Assembly: GCF_028736035.1 (NCBI RefSeq) | Contig: NZ_CP117866.1 | Location: 1,054,001 to 1,118,000 of the forward strand | From: Streptomyces sp. T12 | GTDB lineage: Bacteria; Actinomycetota; Actinomycetes; Streptomycetales; Streptomycetaceae | Direction of reading: 5' to 3' | DNA length: 64,000 nucleotides | Part shown: positions 27,110 to 35,658 of the stretch, piece after piece | Layout: the number at the start of each line of letters is the position of its first letter | Numbering within the stretch: the first letter of the stretch is position 1 | Program-made: the position numbers and the translations under genes | Notes under the pieces: model-generated | Told to the model about the DNA's origin: nothing | Databases searched by the model: none | Seen by the model: the letters and a program-made list of their open reading frames with translations, nothing else

Positions 27110-27796
27110 TCAGCCCCTTCCCACCCCGATGCCACTGGAGCCGAGCCCCAGCGACCCGATCCCCGCGGTGCGCGCGGCGGCGGCGAGGCGCTCCTTCTGC
27201 GCGAGATGCGCGTAGTACAACTCGGCGCCCGGGTGCCCCATGGGCAGATCGCTCACGGTGAGCACCTTGAGTCCGATGCTGAGCGAAGCCCGGATCGGAT
27301 TGAGATCCACGTCGAACGCGGACTCGTTGATGGACAATTCGGTGAGCCGCACGGGCATGACCCGCTTGCTCCCCCAGGTGAAGAGGGTGAGCGGCATCTC
27401 GATCGGAGAGATCTCGATGGTCCCCTTCTGCGACTGCCGGCTGGCTTCGCGCAGTTGGGAGGACGTCGGCTGCACGAGCATTTCGAGCACGGCCAGTTGG
27501 GGGTGGATGCCGTCGGGTGCGGCGATCTCGAACTGGTCGGTGGCGTCGATCTCGGCGGTGAACTTCCAGGTTTCCTGGGCGGGGCCCTTGAGGCGGAGGG
27601 CCTCATTTCTGTCCCCGTTGCCGCTGCCTCCGCCACCGGAATCGCCGCTGCCTCCTGCGGACTGGGGCGAGAGGCTGCGTTCCAGGGTGTCGGGGTTGAA
27701 CTGGAGCACGATGATGCGTTGGGGGGTGCCTACTTCGGGGTCGACGAGGACTATTCCGGAGCGGATGGGTTTGGGGATGTCGGCGTAGCGGGTCAC
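27110..27796 (-). CDS. Contractile-injection tube-initiator protein (CIS_tube/Afp7-like)
   Basis: 228 residues. Signature of the family: IIVLQFNPDTLERSLSPQ near the N-terminus, WKFTAEIDATDQF, and RVMPVRLTELSINESAFDVDLNPIRASLSIGLKVLTVSDL at the C-terminal half. It forms the first ring below the inner tube. A Gly/Ser-rich loop (about residues 47-60) interrupts the first sheet. GTG start overlaps the stop of the candidate immunity gene (GTGA), with GGAGG eight bases upstream. Confidence 0.9.
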   Translation of the reverse strand: MTRYADIPKPIRSGIVLVDPEVGTPQRIIVLQFNPDTLERSLSPQSAGGSGDSGGGGSGNGDRNEALRLKGPAQETWKFTAEIDATDQFEIAAPDGIHPQLAVLEMLVQPTSSQLREASRQSQKGTIEISPIEMPLTLFTWGSKRVMPVRLTELSINESAFDVDLNPIRASLSIGLKVLTVSDLPMGHPGAELYYAHLAQKERLAAAARTAGIGSLGLGSSGIGVGRG

Positions 27797-28497
27797 AGGC
27801 GGGCCTCCAAGCGTGCACGGAGCGGCTCGTAGTCATATTCGGGGAAGAGCGTGGGAAACGTCTCCAGCATCGTTTGGAGGTTGCTGCCGACTTCCTCCAG
27901 CCAGGAATCCTTGAAGTCGACGTCAGCGAACAGGTACTGCCAACCTGTAGTGCCTTTGGTTGCCAACACGGTTTCCAGATAGCCGCTGGGGCTCAGATTC
28001 AGTTTCTGAAACATGCGCTCAGTCTTGCTGTAGTACCACATCTCGAAGGGTGGTTCAGCAGCCAGCCGCACGCCTGCCACCGCACCCATTCCGCTTTGCG
28101 ACAAAGAATCGATGGCGCGAAGTTCGGAGAGGATCTTTTGACGGCGAGGCTTCAGGTTGACATCCCTCGGCACGTACTCCGGGTGGCTTGCTGAATCCAC
28201 TGTGCTGTGAAGCTGAAACTCCCCGCCAAGTGTCGGATGGTCTTCGCTCTCCCACAGGACGTGAACTTCCCGAGGAACGAAAAATTGGTGGTGAAGGGCG
28301 GATTCCAAGTGCAGCCGCCCGTTTGCGTCGAGCTCGCGAAGGGCAAGGTCCACCTCTTCAGACGTTGCAGCCGAAGGGGAGACGTACTCGTACTCGATCC
28401 GGACGTTCGCCTCCTCCCCCAGTTCCCGCACCGCTCGAAGGCATCGCCTTTCCAGGTCGTCGGCGTCTTGCATGGCAGCCCTTTCGCGATCCTTCAT
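27793..28497 (-). CDS. Candidate immunity protein for the upstream eCIS toxin
   Basis: 234 residues, mostly acidic, with no signal peptide or membrane helix; no family recognised. Visible stretches: RLHLESALHHQFFVPREVHVLWESEDHP, FEMWYYSKTERMFQKLNLSPSGYLETVLATKGTTGWQYLFADVDF, and an aromatic/acidic C-terminus. The GYLE...GTTGWQYLF stretch recalls the layout of SUKH-type immunity proteins but similarity is weak. The gene starts one base after the toxin stop (TGA-C-ATG; an internal ATG at 28473 has a better AAAGGG site) and runs into the tube-initiator gene by a GTGA overlap. Its base composition is visibly lower in GC than the structural genes, like the 3' end of the toxin gene. Position and composition together argue for a toxin-immunity pair; function is inference. 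Confidence 0.6.
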   Translation of the reverse strand: MKDRERAAMQDADDLERRCLRAVRELGEEANVRIEYEYVSPSAATSEEVDLALRELDANGRLHLESALHHQFFVPREVHVLWESEDHPTLGGEFQLHSTVDSASHPEYVPRDVNLKPRRQKILSELRAIDSLSQSGMGAVAGVRLAAEPPFEMWYYSKTERMFQKLNLSPSGYLETVLATKGTTGWQYLFADVDFKDSWLEEVGSNLQTMLETFPTLFPEYDYEPLRARLEARL

Positions 28498-28498
28498 G

Positions 28499-31400
28499 TC
28501 ATACTCGCCAGTCGATTTCTTGCTTCTTTTTCGCCAGTTGCCGCATGATTTCGTCGATTATTTTGTCCGAGGGCTTCTTGTTCACCCGCTGCTGCTGCCG
28601 AAGGTATTTTCTGACCGAGCCGAGGTTCGTGTAGGTAGGCTTTTCGACCTTCGTCTCCGACTTCTCGAACGTCCCGGCTATGTGTCGCGCACTCCGATTC
28701 GATATTTTGAGCCGATCTCCGAGAATCTTCTCTCCCGCAGAGTTGATGTGAATGCTGTGTTTCTCGTCCGGGTCCGGCTGAGGAATTCCAGTGGCCTCGT
28801 AGGTGTGGGATGTTTTGGGTTCCCAGTGCTCGGGCAACTTTCCCGTAAGCTCTGGCCGTTTCTTGGTGTATCCGCCGTAAGAGGCGCTGATTCGATCGGG
28901 GAATCCGGGGAAGTCGGAGTGGTTGAAGTCCGCCTCGGCTTTGTACCAGATCATCCTGTGCTTGGCGTTCTTCCCACTTCCCCTCTCCTGCTCCGACTTA
29001 CCGATGATGGAATCGTGCGCCCACTTCTCGATTTCCCGGTGGAACAAGTCATTGGTGCGGTGGCCTCGCGCCGGCACAAGGTTATTCGCCCCGTTGTGCC
29101 CGCCAAGACCCTTCGAACTCCCACCCGGCAGGAGGTGCATCTTGACCCACTCCGCACCCTTCCCGAGGCCGTTGTTGGCAATGTACTCCCACCCCAGCGG
29201 CTGCTTCCTGTTTTTGTCCGGAACCTGGCCCTTCGCCTTCATCGTACTGTCGAGGAATTTTCCTTCCATGGACTTACTGGAAATATTCGACCCGGTGTTC
29301 TGCACCTTGTCGTAGTCCACGCGGGTGAGCTTGTCGTCGACCCGACCGGGGGATATATCCGGCGAGGGAAATTGTTCGGGGCGAGTGCGGTCCTGATTCG
29401 CCGGCGTGTTCACCCCGTGAATGCCGCTCATCGCCGCAGGGTTGAGCGTCCCTCGCACTCCGAAACTTTCGTCCCCCGTCTTGTAAAGCCCGGTCAAGCG
29501 GTAATAGTCCTTGAACTCCGCGAGGGCCGATATGTGATTCGACTCCGCCAACCCCTTGTCCAGGAGTTTTTGATCGCGTGGCCGGATCTTCGCGAGAATC
29601 TTCCTCAAGCGATCTTCCTTGTCCTTATCCTCCTCTTCCTTCCGCTTGTCCCTCTTTTCTTGCTTCGGATCAGTCTTCGGCTTATTTTCGTCGTTTCCTT
29701 TTTGCTTGTCCTTTTCGTTCTTCGGCTTGCCGTCCTTGTCCGTGTCCTTGTCCTTGTCCTTCGGCTTGTTGGATTCCTGGTCCTTCGGTTTGCCCGGAGG
29801 GTCATTTTCCTTGGGCTTGCCCGGCGCGTCCTTGTCCTTGGGCTTGCCCGGGTCGCCCTTGTCGTCCTTGGGCTTCGGGTCCTGCGTCGGCTTGGTGTCC
29901 TGCTTGTCCTTGTCCGGCTGCTGGTCCTTGTCCTTCGGATTGCCGTTCTTGTCCTTGGACGTCGGGGGCGTCGGCTTCGTGGACGTGTCGCTCGGGGTGT
30001 TGTTCTTCTTGTCGTCGGGCTTGCCGTTGTCCTTGCCGGGCCTGTTCGTGGGGGCCTTGGGGTTCGTCGGCTTGGGGGACGGGGCGTCGGTGTCCTTGTC
30101 CTTCGGCTTTCCGGGCTTCGTCGTCGCCGGCTTCTTGTCCTGGGGCTTGCCCGGTGCGTCCTTGTCCTTCGGCTTGGCAGGCGCGCCCTGGTCCTTCGGC
30201 TTTCCGGGGCCGCCCGTGTCCTTGGGCTTCGTCGGGGGCGTGACCTTGGCCGGGGGCGTCTGCGTCTTTTCGGGAGTCGACGAGGACTTGTCCTTGTTGG
30301 AAGCCGGCGGGTCGCCCCCGCCGTCCTTCCCCTTGTCCCCGCCCGAACCGCCCTTGTCCTTGCCGATCTTCGCGGCCACGCCCTTCAGCCGCGTGCCCAC
30401 CTTCGACACGTACTTGCCGATCCCGCTGAGGATCAACTCGTAGGCCATCTCCAGCAGGACCACGATGCCCGCCGCGATCGCCTTGGCGAAGAGGACGCCC
30501 GCGCCGCCCTGCCGTACCGACTTCAGCCAGGTGATGACCGCGCCGATGGCCTTGAGGATCTCGCCCAGCGAGCCGATCGCGGCCTGGATGGCCTCCAGGA
30601 TGGCCGCGCCCCAGCCGGCGCCGGGGATCAGCTTCGCGAGCACCTTCGTGATGACGATCTCGCCGATGATGAACGGGAGTTGGGGGACGATCGCGTCCCA
30701 CACCTCCTTGGCGATCTTCTCTAGGGTCCAGCCGCCCTTCATGAGCTTGTTCCAGACGGCTTCGGTCAGGCCGGTGATCTCCTTGACCTTGTCGTTGAAC
30801 CACTGCTTGACGGCGCTCTTGACCTCGTTGAAGAGGTGGTTCTTCGCGCCGTCGTACGCGGAGTTCTTCGCGCCGCTCAGCCAGCCGCCGGGGTCCGAGA
30901 GGATGTCGACCAGGATCATCATGAACTCGCCGAAGGCGGCGATGAACTTCGTCGCGAAGTCGAGGACCGCCTTGAGGGCGTCCTTGCAGGCCTTCAGGAC
31001 GTCGAGGAGCATCTTCTTCAGGACGTTCAGGATGTCGCTGAGAAGCTTCGCGATGGACTCCAGCAGATCCTTCATGATCTGCTTCAGCGCGTTGGCGAGC
31101 TGAGTGACGAACGCGAGCGCCGCGTTGATCAGGTCCGTGATGAACTTGCGGATACGGCGGGCGATTTCGATGACCGCTTCCACCAAGGACGTGACGAACT
31201 CGATCAGGTCCTCGATGAACTTCTTGATCATCTCGACGATGCCCTCGCGGGCCGCGTTGATCCAGCCCTCGACCGTCTCCTTGAAGCTCTTCAGCGCCTC
31301 GATGATCGCGTTACGGGCGTCCTTGATGATCTGGACGACCTTGTCCCGCAGCTCGATGAACTTCTCTTTGATCCAGTCGAGCGTCTTCGACAGCCAGCCC

Positions 31401-34400
31401 TTGGAGTCGTCGACCTTCTCGTCCTTCTTCTTCTCCGCGTCCTCCTCGGCCTTGGTGCCCTTGTCCTTGACGTCCTTGTCGCTGGTCTCCTTCTCCTTGT
31501 CGACGTCCTTGTCGGTGTCCTCCTCTTCCTTCTTGACGTCGTCGCGGATCTTCTTCTCGCGGTCGGACTTCTTCGTGCCGAGCTTCTTCAGCTCGTCGTC
31601 CTGCTCCTTGGTCCAGTCGGAGCGCTGCTTGTCCACGTCCGTCAGGACGCCCTCGCGCTTGCCCGTCTGCTCCTTGGTGTTGGACTGGACTTCCTTGTCG
31701 ACCTGCCGCTTGTGCTTCTCCTGGGACGTACGGGTGTCCTGGGTCTTCTTCTCCCGGCCCTTGCCCATGTCCTGGCGGCCGTCACTGAGCGCCTTCTTGA
31801 ACTGCGGCTTGCGCTCGTGCTCGGCCACTTCCGAGGCCGCCTCGGGGGGCACGGCACCGGTGCTCGCACCGCCTCCGCCGACGCGCGACTTGCCGCCCTG
31901 CTCGGCCGGCACCTTCCCTTCGAGCCGTTCCTTCGGCGCGTCCGGATAGACCTGGTCCTCGCCCATCTTGCGACCGGCGTCGTCGGCGCCGGTCTCGGCG
32001 GCCTCCTGGCTCTTGTCGTCGGTGTTGCCGCCCTGCTCCGTGGCCTTGTCGTCGGCCTGGCCCTGCATGTCGACGCCCGGCGCGGTGCCGTTCTGCGCCT
32101 CCTTCATGGCCTCGTCCTTGGTGGGCATGCCGGCGAACTGGGCGGCCAGGTCCTCCGCCGTCACATCGAAGCCGAGCCAGTCGCCGATCCCACCGATGGC
32201 GTAGCCGGCCATCATCCCGATCTGGTCGAAGAAGTCCGGCTCCTCCATCTCCTCGGCGTCGATCTTGCCTTCCGGCTTCTTCTCGCCCTTGACCTCGGCC
32301 TTCTCGTCCTTGGCGTCCTCTGCGCGCTCGGCCTTGTCCTCGTTGTACTGCGCGGCTTCCTCGGCGTCCGGCTTGCCGTGCAGGGTTTTCGGCGCGCCGG
32401 TGGGACGGTCCATGGCGGGCGGCTTGGACGCCAGCTGCTTGTGTTCCTTGCCGACGTCCTTGTCCACGGCTCCGCCGACGCTGTCCATCGCCTCGACGGC
32501 CTGGTGCGGCTTGAGGTTCGACGCGGTGGCAAGGCCCTCCTCAGGGGAGCCGCCGGAGAGGTCCGGCGCCGCCTTGGACGCCTTCTTCCCCTTGGCCGCG
32601 GAGGCCTTGCCCCCACTGGTGGAGCCACCCTTCGAAGCGGCACCGCCACCGCCGCCCCCACCGCGCGCCGGCGCAGGAGCCGCCCGGGTGCCGGAGTCGT
32701 CGCCGCCCCCGGACTCGGCCTTGGTCTCCGCCCTGCTCTCCGGCTGCCGAGCCTGCTCCTTCGGCTTCTCCGTACGCGGCTCCTGGGCCCTCGGGCTCGG
32801 CTTCTCCGTACGGGATGAGGAGCGGGACTCCGTGCCTGAGCCTGAACTGCCCGTGTCTGAGGTGGAGTTGTCGCCGCTCGAAGGCTGGCTGGACGTCGAG
32901 CCGGACGACGGTGTCGAGCCGGTATCGGCCGAGCTGCCCGAGTCGGTCGTCCCGCCACCGGACGCGGACCCCTCCGAAGTGCCGCTCCCGCCCTCGTCCT
33001 TGGGCCCCTTCGACTCCTGCGGTCCAGCGGACTCCTCGGCCTTCGCCGCTCCCTTGGCGCCCTCGTCGGAAGCCGCCTTCTCGCCCTCGGCACCCTGCTT
33101 GGCGGTGTCCGCCGGGGACGCGGCGGCCGAGGTGTCGGAGCGGGCCTGCGCGGAGCCCTTCTCGCCGCCGCCCGAGGACTTGTCGCCGGGGCCGCCCGCG
33201 GCGGGCGTGCCCTTCTCCTCCTTGGCAGCCTTCTCGGCCGTATCGCCGCCCGTCTCCTTCGAACGGTCCTTGGCCTCCTGAACGTTGGCCTCGGCCGCGG
33301 CCGGGCCCGCCTTGGGGTTGTCGCCCTGTTTGGGGTCCCTGGAGGCGACGCCCGGGGCGGGCTTCGGCTCGTTCTTCTCCTCGGGGTCGAGCTCGCTCTC
33401 CGTACGACGCGACTGCTCCGCCGCCTCCTCCTCTGCGCCCGGCACGGGCGGGGAGTCGTCGGTGCCCGGGTCGTCCTTCTCCGCCGCCGCCTCGCGCTCG
33501 GCGTCCTCCTCGTCCTCCTGCTGACGCTGTGCCTGCACCTTTTCGGCCCTGGTCGGCGGCGGGGCAGAGAAGGAGGGGGTGGGCGTGGCGGAGCTCCCGG
33601 CGGACTCGTCGATCTGGTCGGAGGTCGGCACGTTCGACACGTCGAGGTCCTGCTCGGGAAGGAAGTCCTCCGGCCTGAGTTTGATGTCCCAGGCGCTCGG
33701 CTCCCCGCCGCCGACCTCCACCTCGGAGTCGCCGCCCTGGACGGCGGACTCCTCCCGCTCCTCCTCGCCCTCCTGGTCCTGGGCGCGGGCCCCGTCCAGC
33801 GTGCTGGCGCGGCCGAGGAAACCCTCGTCCTTGCCCGCGACCTTGGGACTGCCCTCGTCGCGACCGGGCTCGTCCTTCTTGGCCGCCTCGGCCGCGGCGG
33901 CGCTCTCGCGGGCCTTGGCGGCCCCGTCCTCGGCGTCGGCGCGCGGGCCGGCCGCCTCCTCCTGGCCGGCTTCCTTCTTCGCCTTCTCCTCGGCCTGCTT
34001 CGCCCCGGCCCGATCGCCGTCCTTCCCGCCGCCCTGCTTCCCCTTGTCCCCCTTGTCCCCCTTGTCCTGCTGCTGCCCCTGCTGTCCGCTCTTCTCCGCG
34101 CCGGACTTCGCGTCCTGCTTCCCGGCCGCCTGCGCTCCGGCGTTCCCGCCGACCGCGGCATCCTGGGACCCCTGCTGCTGCCCCGGCTTCTGCTCCGACT
34201 GCGCGGCCGGCGAAGTGGGCTGCTGCCCGTCCCCCTTGGGGCTGGACGCGTCCCCACCCGTCCGCGGGTCGGACTCCTTCTCGTCCTCCGCCTTCCCGGC
34301 GTCCGCGCCCGGAGTGCCACCCTGCGGAATCGTGCCGCCCGCGTTCTCCGGCGTACTGCCCGCGGCGGGAGCCGTGTCCCCGGACCCGGCCCCGTCCACG

Positions 34401-35341
34401 GACTGCTTCTCCGGGCCGGGAGCGGGCCCCGTCCGCTCGGTGCGCTGCTGCTCCTCCTGGGCGGCCTCCTGCTCCCTCTCCCGCTCCGCCTGTACGTCCT
34501 CGGCGGTGTCCTCCTCGACCTCCGGAGCGAGGAGGCCGCGCTGCCGGGCGGTGGCCTCGCTCTCCGCCTGGCCGTCCTCGTCGATCTCCGTGACCAGGTC
34601 CACCACGAAGTCGTGCTCGGAGGTGAGCAGCCGGTGCTCCAGGCGATCCAGTACCCGCTCCTGAAGCTCCTCCGAGAGCGGGGCCAGGGAGGCGCGGACG
34701 CGCTGCGCGCTGTCCGTCGGGTCGGTGCGGAGGGACCGGATGACCGTGTTGGCGAGGCGGTCGACCAGCGTGGCGGGGTCGAGGTGTTCGAGCCGATTAC
34801 GGTCGGCGTGGACGGTGGTGTAGCGCATCCACGCCGGAGTGCTGGCCTCCGGGGCGATCTCGGGTGCCTGCTCGCCGCGCGCGACGGCCTGGGCGGTGTC
34901 CTCGGCGGCGCGCTCGGCCGCCTCGTGCGGCGCGCTGACCTGACCCAGGTCACGGCCCGCCGCCAACGTGCCGCTGGCGAAGGGGTGTTGGATCGTGTGC
35001 AGCAGCTCATGCGCGAGCAGGGCGCGGCCCTGCTCCGTGCCCGGCTGGTACTGGCCCTCGCCGAAGAAGATGTCCCGGCCCACCGCCACCGCGTCCGCAC
35101 CGAGCATGCCGGTGAGAGCGCTCGCGTCGCGGTCGGTGTGCAGGCGTACGGAGCCCAGGTCGTGGCCGAGCTGCTCCTCCAGCTCCCGGCGCACACCGGC
35201 GTCCAGCGGCTGTCCGGCCCCGCTGACGATGTTCTTCGGCTCGGGGGCGCGGTTCTTCGCCGCGCGCTCCTTGCGTTTGCGGCGGCGTTCGGCGGCGGCC
35301 TGCTCGGCTGCCTGGGAGTCCTGAGCTGCGGAGTTCGTCAT
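28499..35341 (-). CDS. Giant DUF4157 eCIS effector with polymorphic C-terminal nuclease-like toxin domain
   Basis: 2280 residues. Residues ~41-120 are the DUF4157 eCIS-core domain with a zincin-like HELLH (111-115; GRALLAHELLHTIQHP). Residues ~130-1300 are extremely Gly/Ala/Glu/Lys/Pro-rich low-complexity linker. Residues ~1310-1650 are long amphipathic to hydrophobic helices (WLSKTLDWIKEKFIELRDKV, then a hydrophobic patch VLAKLIPGAGWGAAILEAIQ). A second linker (~1660-1880) repeats GKPKDKDAP-like units. The last ~400 residues hold a compact domain with HLLPGGSSKGLGGHNGANNL at residues 2069-2088, an H-x-x-G...GG-x-x-x-NNLVPA pattern that recalls His-Me-finger DNA/RNA nuclease toxins; the nuclease call is tentative. 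ATG with GGGAGG upstream overlaps the previous stop (ATGA). DUF4157 proteins are known cargo of eCIS particles, so delivery by this particle is the likely role. Confidence 0.8.
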   Translation of the reverse strand: MTNSAAQDSQAAEQAAAERRRKRKERAAKNRAPEPKNIVSGAGQPLDAGVRRELEEQLGHDLGSVRLHTDRDASALTGMLGADAVAVGRDIFFGEGQYQPGTEQGRALLAHELLHTIQHPFASGTLAAGRDLGQVSAPHEAAERAAEDTAQAVARGEQAPEIAPEASTPAWMRYTTVHADRNRLEHLDPATLVDRLANTVIRSLRTDPTDSAQRVRASLAPLSEELQERVLDRLEHRLLTSEHDFVVDLVTEIDEDGQAESEATARQRGLLAPEVEEDTAEDVQAEREREQEAAQEEQQRTERTGPAPGPEKQSVDGAGSGDTAPAAGSTPENAGGTIPQGGTPGADAGKAEDEKESDPRTGGDASSPKGDGQQPTSPAAQSEQKPGQQQGSQDAAVGGNAGAQAAGKQDAKSGAEKSGQQGQQQDKGDKGDKGKQGGGKDGDRAGAKQAEEKAKKEAGQEEAAGPRADAEDGAAKARESAAAAEAAKKDEPGRDEGSPKVAGKDEGFLGRASTLDGARAQDQEGEEEREESAVQGGDSEVEVGGGEPSAWDIKLRPEDFLPEQDLDVSNVPTSDQIDESAGSSATPTPSFSAPPPTRAEKVQAQRQQEDEEDAEREAAAEKDDPGTDDSPPVPGAEEEAAEQSRRTESELDPEEKNEPKPAPGVASRDPKQGDNPKAGPAAAEANVQEAKDRSKETGGDTAEKAAKEEKGTPAAGGPGDKSSGGGEKGSAQARSDTSAAASPADTAKQGAEGEKAASDEGAKGAAKAEESAGPQESKGPKDEGGSGTSEGSASGGGTTDSGSSADTGSTPSSGSTSSQPSSGDNSTSDTGSSGSGTESRSSSRTEKPSPRAQEPRTEKPKEQARQPESRAETKAESGGGDDSGTRAAPAPARGGGGGGGAASKGGSTSGGKASAAKGKKASKAAPDLSGGSPEEGLATASNLKPHQAVEAMDSVGGAVDKDVGKEHKQLASKPPAMDRPTGAPKTLHGKPDAEEAAQYNEDKAERAEDAKDEKAEVKGEKKPEGKIDAEEMEEPDFFDQIGMMAGYAIGGIGDWLGFDVTAEDLAAQFAGMPTKDEAMKEAQNGTAPGVDMQGQADDKATEQGGNTDDKSQEAAETGADDAGRKMGEDQVYPDAPKERLEGKVPAEQGGKSRVGGGGASTGAVPPEAASEVAEHERKPQFKKALSDGRQDMGKGREKKTQDTRTSQEKHKRQVDKEVQSNTKEQTGKREGVLTDVDKQRSDWTKEQDDELKKLGTKKSDREKKIRDDVKKEEEDTDKDVDKEKETSDKDVKDKGTKAEEDAEKKKDEKVDDSKGWLSKTLDWIKEKFIELRDKVVQIIKDARNAIIEALKSFKETVEGWINAAREGIVEMIKKFIEDLIEFVTSLVEAVIEIARRIRKFITDLINAALAFVTQLANALKQIMKDLLESIAKLLSDILNVLKKMLLDVLKACKDALKAVLDFATKFIAAFGEFMMILVDILSDPGGWLSGAKNSAYDGAKNHLFNEVKSAVKQWFNDKVKEITGLTEAVWNKLMKGGWTLEKIAKEVWDAIVPQLPFIIGEIVITKVLAKLIPGAGWGAAILEAIQAAIGSLGEILKAIGAVITWLKSVRQGGAGVLFAKAIAAGIVVLLEMAYELILSGIGKYVSKVGTRLKGVAAKIGKDKGGSGGDKGKDGGGDPPASNKDKSSSTPEKTQTPPAKVTPPTKPKDTGGPGKPKDQGAPAKPKDKDAPGKPQDKKPATTKPGKPKDKDTDAPSPKPTNPKAPTNRPGKDNGKPDDKKNNTPSDTSTKPTPPTSKDKNGNPKDKDQQPDKDKQDTKPTQDPKPKDDKGDPGKPKDKDAPGKPKENDPPGKPKDQESNKPKDKDKDTDKDGKPKNEKDKQKGNDENKPKTDPKQEKRDKRKEEEDKDKEDRLRKILAKIRPRDQKLLDKGLAESNHISALAEFKDYYRLTGLYKTGDESFGVRGTLNPAAMSGIHGVNTPANQDRTRPEQFPSPDISPGRVDDKLTRVDYDKVQNTGSNISSKSMEGKFLDSTMKAKGQVPDKNRKQPLGWEYIANNGLGKGAEWVKMHLLPGGSSKGLGGHNGANNLVPARGHRTNDLFHREIEKWAHDSIIGKSEQERGSGKNAKHRMIWYKAEADFNHSDFPGFPDRISASYGGYTKKRPELTGKLPEHWEPKTSHTYEATGIPQPDPDEKHSIHINSAGEKILGDRLKISNRSARHIAGTFEKSETKVEKPTYTNLGSVRKYLRQQQRVNKKPSDKIIDEIMRQLAKKKQEIDWRV
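29700..30260 (-). repeat. Degenerate Pro-Lys-Asp repeat tract in the effector linker
   Basis: Imperfect repeats of a unit like PGKPKDKDA (DNA CCTTGTCCTT on the + strand) run through this stretch of the effector gene. The repeats would give an extended charged linker and could vary in copy number by slippage or recombination. Sequence to the left (C-terminal side) changes to lower GC. Confidence 0.7.
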
Positions 35342-35658
35342 CGCGTCACCTCCCCACGGCCCGAAAGTCCCGCGTGCACCGCGCGGGCCAGCTCCTGGCC
35401 GATGCGGCGCGCGGACAACCCGGCGGGCATCGGGGGAAGTCCCGACATCCCGTCCATCGACACGGCGCCGTCCGCGGCCAGCGGCACCCCGTGTTCCCGT
35501 ACGAGACGGGTCAACTCCCGCTCGAACGACGCCGATACGCGCCGCGGGTCCACGGACGGGCCGAAGCCGTCCAGGACCAGCTCGCCGATGTCGACGCGGA
35601 TCTCGCGCGGCTCGGGACGACCGGCCGCGCTCTCCCGATACGGCCTGTTCACACCCAT
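35338..35658 (-). CDS. Small eCIS-operon protein of unknown function
   Basis: 106 residues (GVNRPYRESAAGRPEPREIRVDIGELVLDGFGPSVDPRRVSASFERELTRLVREHGVPL...). One amphipathic helix (VSASFERELTRLVREHG) and a short LPPMPAGLSARRIGQELARAVHAGL C-terminal helix pair; no recognised family. ATG at 35658 has GGAGG seven bases upstream and overlaps the ATPase stop; GTG at 35652 is an alternative. Its stop overlaps the effector start as ATGA. Tight coupling immediately before the effector suggests an adaptor or loading chaperone for the DUF4157 protein, but this is inference. Confidence 0.7.
   Translation of the reverse strand: MGVNRPYRESAAGRPEPREIRVDIGELVLDGFGPSVDPRRVSASFERELTRLVREHGVPLAADGAVSMDGMSGLPPMPAGLSARRIGQELARAVHAGLSGRGEVTR

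Noticed and set aside
27793..29700. Mobile element as source of the lower-GC stretch
   Set aside because: No transposase, integrase, inverted repeats or target duplications were seen; the lower GC follows the toxin-tip and next-gene boundary instead.
29700..30260. CRISPR-like repetition
   Set aside because: Repeats are short, imperfect, in frame with one protein (PGKPKDKDA units) and lack spacers.
28472..34664. Several plus-strand frames rich in Leu/Val or Ser/Pro opposite the effector gene
   Set aside because: They are antisense readings of the KD/PK-rich linker and helical region; apparent membrane helices come from GTCCTTG repeats, not from real genes.
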